Assembly (NCBI GenBank): GCA_964460755.1
Contig: CAYWQL010000007.1
Coordinates: forward strand, 1-64,000
DNA: 64,000 bases
From: JAYFNU01 sp964460755
GTDB lineage: Bacteria; Bacillota; Clostridia; Oscillospirales; Ruminococcaceae
Direction: 5' to 3'
Shown here in pieces: positions 1 through 6,623 of the stretch. The position numbers were made by a program, and so were the translations under genes. Every line of letters starts with the position of its first letter. Position 1 is the stretch's first letter. Below the pieces are notes generated by a model. That model saw only the letters and a program-made list of their open reading frames with translations, searched no databases and was not told the origin of the DNA.

Positions 1-9
1 AGTCAAACC

Positions 10-48
10 TATAAAAAATATTCCGCCGCGCCTGTAGGCACGTCGGAA
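10..48 (-). terminator. Terminator of the tRNA-Tyr/tRNA-Thr unit
   Basis: Read on the minus strand, a 12-bp stem with one mismatch (arms at 37-48 and 21-32, loop TACA) is followed by an almost pure T run at 10-20. It lies just beyond the CCA end of tRNA-Tyr, so it should end the two-tRNA transcript. Confidence 0.7.
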
Positions 49-52
49 CATT

Positions 53-137
53 TGGTGGGAGAGGATGGATTCGAACCATCGAAGGCGTTGCCAGCAGATT
101 TACAGTCTGTCCCCTTTGGCCACTCGGGAACTCTCCC
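53..137 (-). tRNA. tRNA-Tyr (anticodon GTA)
   Basis: An 85-base class II tRNA with a long variable arm and the anticodon GTA in the loop CTGTAAA. It has the T-loop sequence GGTTCGAATCC, a 7-bp acceptor stem (GGGAGAG with CTCTCCC) and an encoded CCA at 53-55. The long arm plus GTA identifies tyrosine. It lies 28 bases downstream of tRNA-Thr and shares its promoter. Confidence 0.95.
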
Positions 138-165
138 ATATATAAAGCTTTCGCTTATTTGTGTT

Positions 166-241
166 TGGAGCTGGTGGACGGATTTGAACCCCCGACCTGC
201 TGATTACAAATCAGCTGCTCTACCAACTGAGCTACACCAGC
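166..241 (-). tRNA. tRNA-Thr (anticodon TGT)
   Basis: A 76-base class I tRNA with acceptor stem GCTGGTG paired with CACCAGC, D-arm AGCTCAGTTGGTAGAGC, anticodon loop TTTGTAA giving TGT, T-arm GGGGTTCAAATCC and an encoded CCA at 166-168. It is the first gene of the minus-strand tRNA pair. Confidence 0.95.
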
Positions 242-260
242 GAATTTTTTGCGCCTATAA

Positions 261-289
261 ATATTAACATACGGATTTTTCTTTGTCAA
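261..289 (-). promoter_or_regulatory. Promoter of the tRNA-Thr/tRNA-Tyr unit
   Basis: On the minus strand there is a consensus -35 TTGACA (284-289), a 17-base spacer and -10 TAATAT (261-266). Transcription would start about 12 bases before tRNA-Thr. This is one of the best vegetative promoters in the window. Confidence 0.7.
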
Positions 290-360
290 TGCACTTAATA
301 CAATATTTTTTTAAACGCTTTTTATCACAAATGTTACAAATTATTTAATTTCCCATAAAA

Positions 361-391
361 ATGCAACATTGCTTAAATTTTCTGCTACTAT
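361..391 (+). promoter_or_regulatory. Possible extended -10 promoter for the DUF4349 lipoprotein gene
   Basis: ATGCAA (361-366) lies 19 bases before an extended -10, TGCTACTAT (383-391). The same arrangement at the same distance occurs at 33881-33911 before the ABC operon, which raises confidence that it is a real element. Confidence 0.4.
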
Positions 392-415
392 ATGTTCAAA
401 AGGGAGGATTATAAA

Positions 416-1399
416 ATGAAAAAACTTTTATCCGCAATATTTTCACTTGCTTTAATCGTGGGACTTCTAAGCTCCTGCGCCGCAAAAGCCGACGGTGAAG
501 ACTACGCTTATGACGGCGGCAACTACGAATCGTCAGTAAGCGAAGACCGATATGATATGACGCCCGGCACGTCAGAAGAAAACGCAGGCTTTTCTTCGTC
601 AAGCACCCTGACGTCCTTTGCGCCGGAGAACCAGAAAATGGTCTACACCTCGTCGCTTAACATCGAAACGAAGGATTTCGACGAAAGCTATGACACTATC
701 TTTTCCGCGCTCAAGGCCGCGAACGGATATGTGTCCACTAAAGAGGTCAACGGCGGCTATACGACCACGAACAACTATTATCAGACAAAATCCGCTTATC
801 TTTGCTTAAAAATTCCCGCAGACAAATACGACGAGTTTCTCGCGCAGGGCGCTTCCTTCGGCAACGTCACCCGTCAAAGCGATTCAAGCGACAACATAAC
901 GGCGAGCTACATTGACACCGAAGCGCGTCTTGCTTCGCTCAAAGCACAGCAGGAACAGCTTTTGAAGCTTATGAATCAGGCGACGACTATGGAGGACATA
1001 ATTGTCATTCAGCAGAGCCTAACCGACGTAGTTTATCAAATCGAAAGCTACACCTCGACGCTTCGCAATTATGATAATATGGTTTCCTACTGCACGGTTA
1101 CTATTGACCTTTATGAGGTATCAACAATAAGCGTTAACCCGACCACCTTTGGTCAGCACTTGGTCGAGACTCTGAAGGATTCGGGCCGCGTTGTCGTAGG
1201 GTTCTTTGAAGGCCTTGTTATAGTTGTTATCTATTTGCTCCCATTCGCGATAATCGGTCTCGCTCTCTTCTTTATCATCAGAGCCATTGTAAGAAAACGC
1301 AGGGCGAACAAGCTCAAAGCCTTTGAAGCGAGCCAAACCCCTGTGGCAAGCGAGCCCTTCGCGGTGGAAAACGGCAGACCTCAAAACAAGAAAAAATAA
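416..1399 (+). CDS. DUF4349-family membrane-anchored lipoprotein
   Basis: Start chosen at ATG 416 because GGGAGG lies 9 bases upstream; the ATG at 392 has no ribosome-binding site. Residues 1-21 form a lipoprotein signal ending in LLSSC, so Cys21 should be lipidated and the protein exported. The middle matches DUF4349, with the typical pattern ...IETKDFD...GYV... and a coiled-coil-like stretch of Gln, Leu and Glu around residues 170-210. A C-terminal hydrophobic segment (about residues 272-300) precedes a basic tail, so both ends may be membrane-tethered. Related proteins are widespread in Clostridia and have no established function. It stands alone between the tRNA unit and tRNA-Pro. Confidence 0.85.
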   Translation: MKKLLSAIFSLALIVGLLSSCAAKADGEDYAYDGGNYESSVSEDRYDMTPGTSEENAGFSSSSTLTSFAPENQKMVYTSSLNIETKDFDESYDTIFSALKAANGYVSTKEVNGGYTTTNNYYQTKSAYLCLKIPADKYDEFLAQGASFGNVTRQSDSSDNITASYIDTEARLASLKAQQEQLLKLMNQATTMEDIIVIQQSLTDVVYQIESYTSTLRNYDNMVSYCTVTIDLYEVSTISVNPTTFGQHLVETLKDSGRVVVGFFEGLVIVVIYLLPFAIIGLALFFIIRAIVRKRRANKLKAFEASQTPVASEPFAVENGRPQNKKK

Positions 1400-1401
1400 A
1401 A

Positions 1402-1430
1402 AAGCGTTAGGCTTTAACGCTTGCTTTGGT
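1402..1430 (+). terminator. Weak hairpin after the DUF4349 gene
   Basis: An 8-bp stem, AAGCGTTA (1402-1409) with TAACGCTT (1415-1422), starts 3 bases after the stop codon and is followed by a short GCTTT tail. Its 3' arm overlaps the -35 hexamer of the tRNA-Pro promoter. Confidence 0.4.
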
Positions 1431-1449
1431 CGGGAAGTTATGGTAGAAT
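1421..1449 (+). promoter_or_regulatory. Promoter of tRNA-Pro
   Basis: TTGCTT (1421-1426), 17 bases, TAGAAT (1444-1449). The tRNA begins 15 bases after the -10. Confidence 0.6.
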
Positions 1450-1463
1450 AAACGGCGTTAACA

Positions 1464-1540
1464 CGGGATGTAGCGCAGTTTGGTAGCGCGCTTGCTTTGG
1501 GAGCAAGATGCCGCAGGTTCGAATCCTGTCATCCCGACCA
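1464..1540 (+). tRNA. tRNA-Pro (anticodon TGG)
   Basis: A 77-base class I tRNA with acceptor stem CGGGATG paired with CATCCCG, anticodon loop TTTGGGA giving TGG, T-arm CAGGTTCGAATCCTG and an encoded CCA at 1538-1540. The C at position 1 of the acceptor is typical of bacterial proline tRNAs. Confidence 0.95.
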
Positions 1541-1543
1541 CGT

Positions 1544-1580
1544 CGTCGCAGGTCTTATCGGGCTTGCGACGATTTTTTGT
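1544..1580 (+). terminator. Terminator of tRNA-Pro
   Basis: Stem CGTCGCA (1544-1550) with TGCGACG (1565-1571), followed directly by a T-rich run. It starts 3 bases after the CCA end. The following stretch to 1722 shows nothing recognisable. Confidence 0.75.
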
Positions 1581-1722
1581 TTTTTTAATTCCGTGTCGCT
1601 TTTTCCCGCGCACACATTTTGAGCCGTTTCATTAAATTGCGGCAAAGCCTCGAGAGCAATAATTAATTTAATTCCACAGACGACCGACGAAGGATAAATT
1701 GTATTTTTCGTTTGTCAAAGCT

Positions 1723-1759
1723 AAAAAAGGCCGACGGATAAACCAGTCGACCTTTTTTA
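1723..1759 (-). terminator. Terminator of the zinc-ribbon operon
   Basis: An A/T-flanked inverted repeat, AAAAAAGGCCGAC against GTCGACCTTTTTT with one G-T pair, downstream of the minus-strand gene ending at 1773. It could act in both directions. Confidence 0.65.
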
Positions 1760-1772
1760 CTGTCTTAAACGC

Positions 1773-2252
1773 TTATTTTAAAATCTGAATTTTGCCGATG
1801 AGGGGAAGCTCCTTCGCCTTACCCTGCGCGGCGTTGACGATACCGATTATCGCAAGCACCGTAACAAGTATAAACACAAGGCCCAAAATCGTTCCCATAA
1901 GCGCGCCGAGACTCCAGGAAATCGCATAGAATATAGCAGAAAGAATAGCTTCGACTATAGCGTAGGCGACGCTGAAAATCACGAGCACAAGCCCTTGATT
2001 TGTGTGAAAACGCGCAAACTTCGATTCCTTCGCCGCAAAAAGCGGAATAAGGAAGATTATGTACGCGAGTATTGCCATCGCCTTGTTTTGATTGATGTCC
2101 TCAGGGGTGAATTCCGCCGTCGTGTCCGCGGTGTTATTTATCTGCTCAAAGGTCTGCGCCGCCTTGTCGGTGAAATCAATCGCCGCTCCGCATGAACCGC
2201 AGAATTTTTCGTTCGCGGCAAGCTCAGCGCCGCACTTGTTGCATTTAGCCAT
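1773..2252 (-). CDS. Zinc-ribbon plus DUF4870-like membrane protein
   Basis: 159 residues. The N terminus is a classic zinc ribbon with two CxxC pairs (CNKCG at residues 4-8 and CGSCG at 18-22). An acidic linker follows, then three hydrophobic segments (about residues 60-75, 85-113 and 118-143) resembling the DUF4870/TIC20-like membrane fold. A GGAGA ribosome-binding site precedes the ATG. It is the last gene of a minus-strand set, 30 bases after the small lipoprotein gene, and is followed by a terminator. The zinc ribbon probably faces the cytosol. Function unknown. Confidence 0.8.
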   Translation of the reverse strand: MAKCNKCGAELAANEKFCGSCGAAIDFTDKAAQTFEQINNTADTTAEFTPEDINQNKAMAILAYIIFLIPLFAAKESKFARFHTNQGLVLVIFSVAYAIVEAILSAIFYAISWSLGALMGTILGLVFILVTVLAIIGIVNAAQGKAKELPLIGKIQILK

Positions 2253-2282
2253 AGTTATTTCTCCTTATGTTGTTATGTTTAT

Positions 2283-2693
2283 TTATTTAACGCGCCTATA
2301 AGTCGCGCCGTCAAATACGAGTGTGTCGCCGTCGAGCGAATAATCAACCATCGCCTTTTCGCTCGCAAGTCCGAACATTGCGCTTACCTTGATTTCCATT
2401 TGCGTGTCGCTCTTGATTTTGTACTCGATTTTCATAAGATAGCCGAGTGCCTCGTCGTAGTCGTCGGTATTTACGTCTTCGCTGCCGGAAAGAGCAAGAA
2501 GCTCTTCGGTCAATCCGTAGGTAAGGGTACCGTCTTTTTTGAACTCAATGCCGAGTCCATAGGCACTGTTTTCCGCATCAGTCGTGTCAACAAGCTCCCA
2601 CTTGCCGATAAGTTTACCCTTTGTCCCGCCGCCGCAGGCGGCAAGCGTAAAGATTAGCGCAACCGCTAAAAGAATAGCTAAAACCTTTTTCAT
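2283..2693 (-). CDS. Small lipoprotein, unknown function
   Basis: 136 residues. A lipoprotein signal ends in LAAC at residues 17-20, followed by Gly residues, so the mature protein should be on the outer face of the membrane. The rest (GKWELVDT..., then FKKDGTLTYG and a final TYRRV) resembles the small beta-barrel lipocalin-like or DUF5640-type lipoproteins common in Clostridia. GGAGG lies 8 bases before the ATG. It sits between two zinc-ribbon membrane proteins, with gaps of 27 and 30 bases, which implies one transcript. Confidence 0.75.
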   Translation of the reverse strand: MKKVLAILLAVALIFTLAACGGGTKGKLIGKWELVDTTDAENSAYGLGIEFKKDGTLTYGLTEELLALSGSEDVNTDDYDEALGYLMKIEYKIKSDTQMEIKVSAMFGLASEKAMVDYSLDGDTLVFDGATYRRVK

Positions 2694-2720
2694 TGTTGTT
2701 CCTCCATTTAATATTTTGAA

Positions 2721-3761
2721 TTAATTAAAATTAATTTCCGGCTTTTCGGGAAGACAAACTATTGTGACGTTATAATCAACGCCGACCGAATTTCTTGTGT
2801 CCTCATCGTAATATGCCGCGCTTGCATATACCCGTCCGTTGGTTCCCTGCCAAGAGCTGCAAAGCGAGAACCACTCCGACTCGCTCATACCAATACCATA
2901 AAGGTCTTCAAAATAGAAGCCGTCGGCTTTAATCTGGTCTAAGTAGCTCAGATAATAGTCGTAATCGGTTGTCGCGATATAAACCGTTCCCGTCGCCTCG
3001 TCTGTTCCGACTATCTCGCCCGCTTCGTATTTTCTTATATCTTTAAGTATCCAGCTGCTGTCGCCGTTCGACGAGCCGCCAAGGCTGTCGGAATCGCCGT
3101 TGGAAAGCGAGCCGAGCGCGTTGGAAAGACCGCTTAAATCGTTCTCGCTCAAATTGCCGCCTGTAAGCATTCCAAGCACTCCGGAAAGTGAGCCGAGCGA
3201 GTTCCCGTCCCCTTCGCCGTCGTCGGACGTTTTGCCGCCGAAGACGCTTGAAATCGACGAGCCGTTTCCGTTAAGACCGAGCCTTCCCAAAAACGAATTT
3301 GTCGAAAAACGAGCCACAAGCGCAACAACAAGCGATAACACAAGGCTGACGAGCATAAGAATAAGGGTTGCCTTGGCAAAATTCTTTTTCGCTGTCTTCT
3401 TGCAGCCGCCGCAGGCCCAAACTATCGTGAGGATAAGTCCGATAATCGGAATACACATTAAAAGTATTATTCCGACATAGCCTCCCGTCGTAATAGGGGC
3501 GTATTTTCCCGTGGGCGCCGCTTCGCTCGCCACGGGCTGCTGATATACGGTCGGCGCCTGCTGAACGGGCGGCGTCTGCTGAACGGTCGGCGCCTGCTGA
3601 ACGGGCGGCGCCTGCTCCGTCTGCGTCGGGACGGGCTTTTCCTTTTTTTTCGGCGGCGCGGTTATCGTCGCTCCGCATTCGGTGCAGAATTTCTTGTCTT
3701 CGGCAAACTCCTTGCCGCACGACGGACAAATAACTGAAATAATGCTTTCCTTCCTTCTCAC
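2721..3761 (-). CDS. Zinc-ribbon membrane protein with QAPPVQ repeats
   Basis: Up to 346 residues. Layout: zinc ribbon (CPSCG about residue 12, CTECG about 26), a Pro/Gln linker with four 6-residue repeats (residues 50-73), two hydrophobic segments (about 94-116 and 128-150), a Gly/Ser/Asn/Leu-rich low-complexity stretch (about 155-235), and a C-terminal folded domain of about 100 residues with many Tyr and Asp that I do not recognise. The start is uncertain. GTG 3761 has no ribosome-binding site, whereas AAGGAAGG lies just before the ATT codons at 3743 and 3740, still ahead of the first zinc Cys. The domain order suggests a cytosolic ribbon and an exported C-terminal domain. Confidence 0.7.
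   Translation of the reverse strand: MRRKESIISVICPSCGKEFAEDKKFCTECGATITAPPKKKEKPVPTQTEQAPPVQQAPTVQQTPPVQQAPTVYQQPVASEAAPTGKYAPITTGGYVGIILLMCIPIIGLILTIVWACGGCKKTAKKNFAKATLILMLVSLVLSLVVALVARFSTNSFLGRLGLNGNGSSISSVFGGKTSDDGEGDGNSLGSLSGVLGMLTGGNLSENDLSGLSNALGSLSNGDSDSLGGSSNGDSSWILKDIRKYEAGEIVGTDEATGTVYIATTDYDYYLSYLDQIKADGFYFEDLYGIGMSESEWFSLCSSWQGTNGRVYASAAYYDEDTRNSVGVDYNVTIVCLPEKPEINFN
3543..3614 (-). repeat. Four 18-base tandem repeats coding QAPPVQ-type units
   Basis: Four in-frame 18-base units encode QAPPVQ, QAPTVQ, QTPPVQ and QAPTVY. The units are nearly identical at DNA level, so copy number may vary between strains by slippage and change the linker length of the zinc-ribbon protein. Confidence 0.8.
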
Positions 3762-3814
3762 AGTTGTTGATTTGACTTAAAGCTTTTTTTGTGCTGTAAT
3801 TAACGTGTGTTTTC

Positions 3815-4138
3815 TTATCCTTCTCTGATTATTTCCGCGGTTGTCTTACCCCTTAGGCCGAGCTTTTTTGCGCATTCAAGACAAACGCCGCGCCCTTGTT
3901 TGTCAAACGAGATTAGAAAACATTTGTCGCATACCCACCGTCCGCATTCGTCGCAAAAATTATAGCTTCGCTTTAACCTTTTTGTCGCCCTGTTTTTTAA
4001 TAACGAAAAAACAACGCGTATATGCCGATTCGCTTCGCACACGGCGCATTTTGCCGCAAGTGTACATTTCTGCTCGTCATATGTCGTTTGGTCGCGAAAG
4101 CCGTTCGACGGATTTGAACGTCTCAAAAGCTTTTTCAT
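3815..4138 (-). CDS. Small cysteine-rich zinc-finger-like protein
   Basis: 107 residues from ATG 4138, chosen because GAGAGG lies about 10 bases upstream; the reading frame continues 27 codons further up without such a site. It holds about ten Cys, including a CxxC pair, then CDECGRWVCDKC, and a final CLECAKK pair. This suggests two or more treble-clef or B-box-like zinc sites. Basic overall, with no signal peptide or membrane segment. It is the first gene of the zinc-ribbon operon, 53 bases before the next gene with no terminator between. I do not recognise the family. Confidence 0.65.
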   Translation of the reverse strand: MKKLLRRSNPSNGFRDQTTYDEQKCTLAAKCAVCEANRHIRVVFSLLKNRATKRLKRSYNFCDECGRWVCDKCFLISFDKQGRGVCLECAKKLGLRGKTTAEIIREG

Positions 4139-4159
4139 AAAAGCCGTTCCTCTCTTTAT

Positions 4160-4188
4160 TTGAGAATATGCGGTTACTGTTTTATTAT
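4160..4188 (+). promoter_or_regulatory. Promoter of the membrane LuxR regulator gene
   Basis: TTGAGA (4160-4165), 17 bases, TATTAT (4183-4188). A CCCCC/GGGGG hairpin (4213-4228) lies in the leader before the ribosome-binding site at 4241-4248. Confidence 0.5.
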
Positions 4189-4258
4189 GAATAATTTTTA
4201 CAAGACGCGTTACCCCCAAACAGGGGGGATTATTATAGGAAAAGGAGGCTATTGTGTT

Positions 4259-5626
4259 TTGAACACCGATATTTTGAAAGAAAACGAAAAGAAACGGATT
4301 TCACTTTCACTCCCTCTTTTGTTCTGTTTCAGCGTTTTTACCGTATGGCAGATGGGGGTGGTTTTCTTTTCGTCGAAATCCCTTTCGCTTGACGGAAAAA
4401 CTCCTCTTCCCGTCACGCAGGACAACTCGACAGCCGTAATTGCGGTCGCCTATCTTGTTTCAATTTTAGCGCTTATTTTTTTTCAAAAATACTCTGTCGT
4501 TATTCTTCGCGGAACCCTTACGGTTTCGCTTGTGTCGATGCTTCTTTTTTATCTTCCCTTTTCCCCCGAAGTTATCGCTCTTTTTTTCTACCTTCAAACC
4601 TTCTGCTGCGTTTTTCTTATTGGATTTATCGGCGCGGTTATCATTAATCTTTTCACCCTTGAAACCGAGCTTATCGACGTAGCGATAACCAGCGCTGTTT
4701 CAGGTATCGCCATCGCCCTTCTTCAGAATGATATTTTTTCGGTGTCATATCCGATTTTTCACGTTGTTTCAATTATCGCAAATCTTCTCGTGCTCTTTTC
4801 GACCTTTAAGTTTCCGAAAAAAATCGACGTAACCTACGCGACAAAGAAAAGCAGTCTTCCGAAACCAAAGCTGTTCGCCGCCGGCGTTTTCCTCTTTGTC
4901 GCCCTCACCTGCCTTATGACCCTGTTCGGCTCGACGGTTGCCGAGGGTGTCAAGCACGGCGTGTCGATATATAATTTAAACTGCGCCGTAGGCGGCGTTC
5001 TGATTTTTGTTCTTTGGAAAAAGCTTTCGATAAATCCCGCGAGAATAGCGGTCGTATTATTAGGAATTGGCGCCGTCGGCTTTATCCTCGCGTTTGTCGC
5101 GACGATTTTCCCGTCGCTTTCCCTTCTCGCCTGCGCGCTTATTGGTCTTGGATACTGCGTAAGCCTGATGTCGTCCTTTTTCGGCATAATGATTTTTATG
5201 CGCTATCCCTCGAAATATATCGTACCAACCATTATTGTCATCGCCCTTCTCACCGTTCTTGTTCACACCGCGCTCCTTGACGCATTGCGGACTAATCTTT
5301 CGGTTCTTTACATAATCTATACCGCTATCGCGCTCACTGTGGCGGTAGTTTTCTTTATTCTTTGCCCCTACACTATTTTCTCCCTTCGCGAAAAAAAGGA
5401 AAGGTCGAACCAATCTGACGAACGGGCGAGCGACGCCTTCGAAATTCTTTCGGGTCAGGAATGGCGCATAGCGAACTATATTCTTTCGGGATACTCGGGC
5501 GGCGAAATCGCCGAGATGATGAGCATAACCAACGACACCATGAAAAGCTATCGCAAAACGATGTATTCAAAGCTTCAAATTCACTCAAAGCGCGAGCTTT
5601 TTGAATTAGCTGAAAAGGGAAAATAA
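4259..5626 (+). CDS. Polytopic membrane protein with C-terminal LuxR-type HTH
   Basis: 455 residues from TTG 4259, chosen because AAAGGAGG lies 10 bases upstream; ATG codons further up have no such site. About twelve hydrophobic segments fill residues 15-380 (MFS-like spacing). A cytosolic linker follows, then a LuxR/GerE helix-turn-helix in the last 65 residues (LSGQEWRIA...GGEIAEMM...DTMKSYRKTMYSKL). It should sense something at or in the membrane and bind DNA directly, a design best known from Eggerthellaceae. It is divergent from the zinc-ribbon operon, which is its likeliest local target. The leader holds a GC hairpin. The signal is unknown. Confidence 0.85.
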   Translation: MNTDILKENEKKRISLSLPLLFCFSVFTVWQMGVVFFSSKSLSLDGKTPLPVTQDNSTAVIAVAYLVSILALIFFQKYSVVILRGTLTVSLVSMLLFYLPFSPEVIALFFYLQTFCCVFLIGFIGAVIINLFTLETELIDVAITSAVSGIAIALLQNDIFSVSYPIFHVVSIIANLLVLFSTFKFPKKIDVTYATKKSSLPKPKLFAAGVFLFVALTCLMTLFGSTVAEGVKHGVSIYNLNCAVGGVLIFVLWKKLSINPARIAVVLLGIGAVGFILAFVATIFPSLSLLACALIGLGYCVSLMSSFFGIMIFMRYPSKYIVPTIIVIALLTVLVHTALLDALRTNLSVLYIIYTAIALTVAVVFFILCPYTIFSLREKKERSNQSDERASDAFEILSGQEWRIANYILSGYSGGEIAEMMSITNDTMKSYRKTMYSKLQIHSKRELFELAEKGK

Positions 5627-5691
5627 AATTCTTTTTTCTCTCACCACTTTCCTTCTTTCGCATACAATAAAGCGAACAGGAGGAATATATT

Positions 5692-6510
5692 ATGACAAAT
5701 GAAAACGGCCTTGCGGCGCCCGCCGCCGTACCCTATCCCGGTTCGCCCCTTCGACGCGGCGACTCGGGCGACAGCGTAAAACTTATGCAATTCTATCTCG
5801 ACTCAATTCGCGAATACATCTACCCCTCGCTTGGTTTTCTTACCGTGGACGGCATTTTCGGCGCGAAAACCGAGGCGACCGTAAAACAGTATCAGCTAAT
5901 TAAGGGGCTTACGGTCGACGGCGTTATCGGACCCATTACCTGGAACGCGATTGTCGCCGACTACGACAGCATACCCTCGTCCGCAACCGACGTCTATCCC
6001 GGAAAGCCTCTTTCATCGGGAAGCACAGGCATTGCGGTCGTGACTATGCAAACCAAGCTTGACGAAATTGTTCCGACCTATACCGCGATTAATTTACAAA
6101 CCATTGACGGAAAATTCGGAACGAATATGTCAAATGCAACACGGCGTTTCCAGCGGCAGTTCGGTCTTGTCGCCGATGAGGTTATCGGCGAAAAAACGTG
6201 GTACGCTATCGTCGGCGTTCACAAAAACACCAAAGCGGGAAGCCCCGACCGAGTGCTCACAAAATACCCGGGCACGCCTATAATGCAGGGTGACAGCGGC
6301 GACTACGTTCGTTTTGTCCAAAGCTATATGAACAAGGTCGGCACATATAACGGCGCGGGATTCCCAAAAGTCACTATTGACGGAATTTTCGGCACGGCGA
6401 CAAAACAGCTCGTTCTCGCGTTTCAAAAATACTTCGCACTAAAGCAGGACGGAATAGTCGGACAGAACACCTTCACGGTTATGGTCGAACAGTTTAATCG
6501 AACCTTATAA
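5692..6510 (+). CDS. Triple peptidoglycan-binding-domain protein
   Basis: 272 residues made of three PG_binding_1 modules (about residues 18-83, 105-170 and 200-268). Each is introduced by YPG.P.....G and holds the typical DG.FG..T...V..FQ pattern with a terminal WNAI, WYAI or FTVM. There is no signal peptide and no catalytic domain, so it either acts inside the mother cell or spore, or leaves by an unusual route. AGGAGG lies 9 bases upstream of the ATG. Such proteins in spore-formers are often tied to spore cortex or coat, but nothing here proves that. It is monocistronic with its own terminator. Confidence 0.85.
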   Translation: MTNENGLAAPAAVPYPGSPLRRGDSGDSVKLMQFYLDSIREYIYPSLGFLTVDGIFGAKTEATVKQYQLIKGLTVDGVIGPITWNAIVADYDSIPSSATDVYPGKPLSSGSTGIAVVTMQTKLDEIVPTYTAINLQTIDGKFGTNMSNATRRFQRQFGLVADEVIGEKTWYAIVGVHKNTKAGSPDRVLTKYPGTPIMQGDSGDYVRFVQSYMNKVGTYNGAGFPKVTIDGIFGTATKQLVLAFQKYFALKQDGIVGQNTFTVMVEQFNRTL

Positions 6511-6515
6511 AAACG

Positions 6516-6550
6516 GCTCTCCCCGCAATCCGCGGGGAGAGCTTATTTTT
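6516..6550 (+). terminator. Terminator after the PG-binding protein
   Basis: Perfect 11-bp stem GCTCTCCCCGC / GCGGGGAGAGC with a 5-base loop, then a T-rich run. Confidence 0.85.
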
Positions 6551-6554
6551 ATGG

Positions 6555-6583
6555 TTGCGATTTCCTTTTTAAAATGATATTAT
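6555..6583 (+). promoter_or_regulatory. Promoter of glyS
   Basis: TTGCGA (6555-6560), 17 bases, TATTAT (6578-6583). The predicted leader is only about 35 bases, too short for a T-box. Confidence 0.5.
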
Positions 6584-6623
6584 ATTTTATTATATAGGAA
6601 GATAAATAAAGGTTGGTACAACA

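Noticed and set aside
6550..6623. T-box riboswitch ahead of glyS
   Set aside because: Promoter to start codon leaves about 35 bases of leader, and no T-box core or specifier stem is present.
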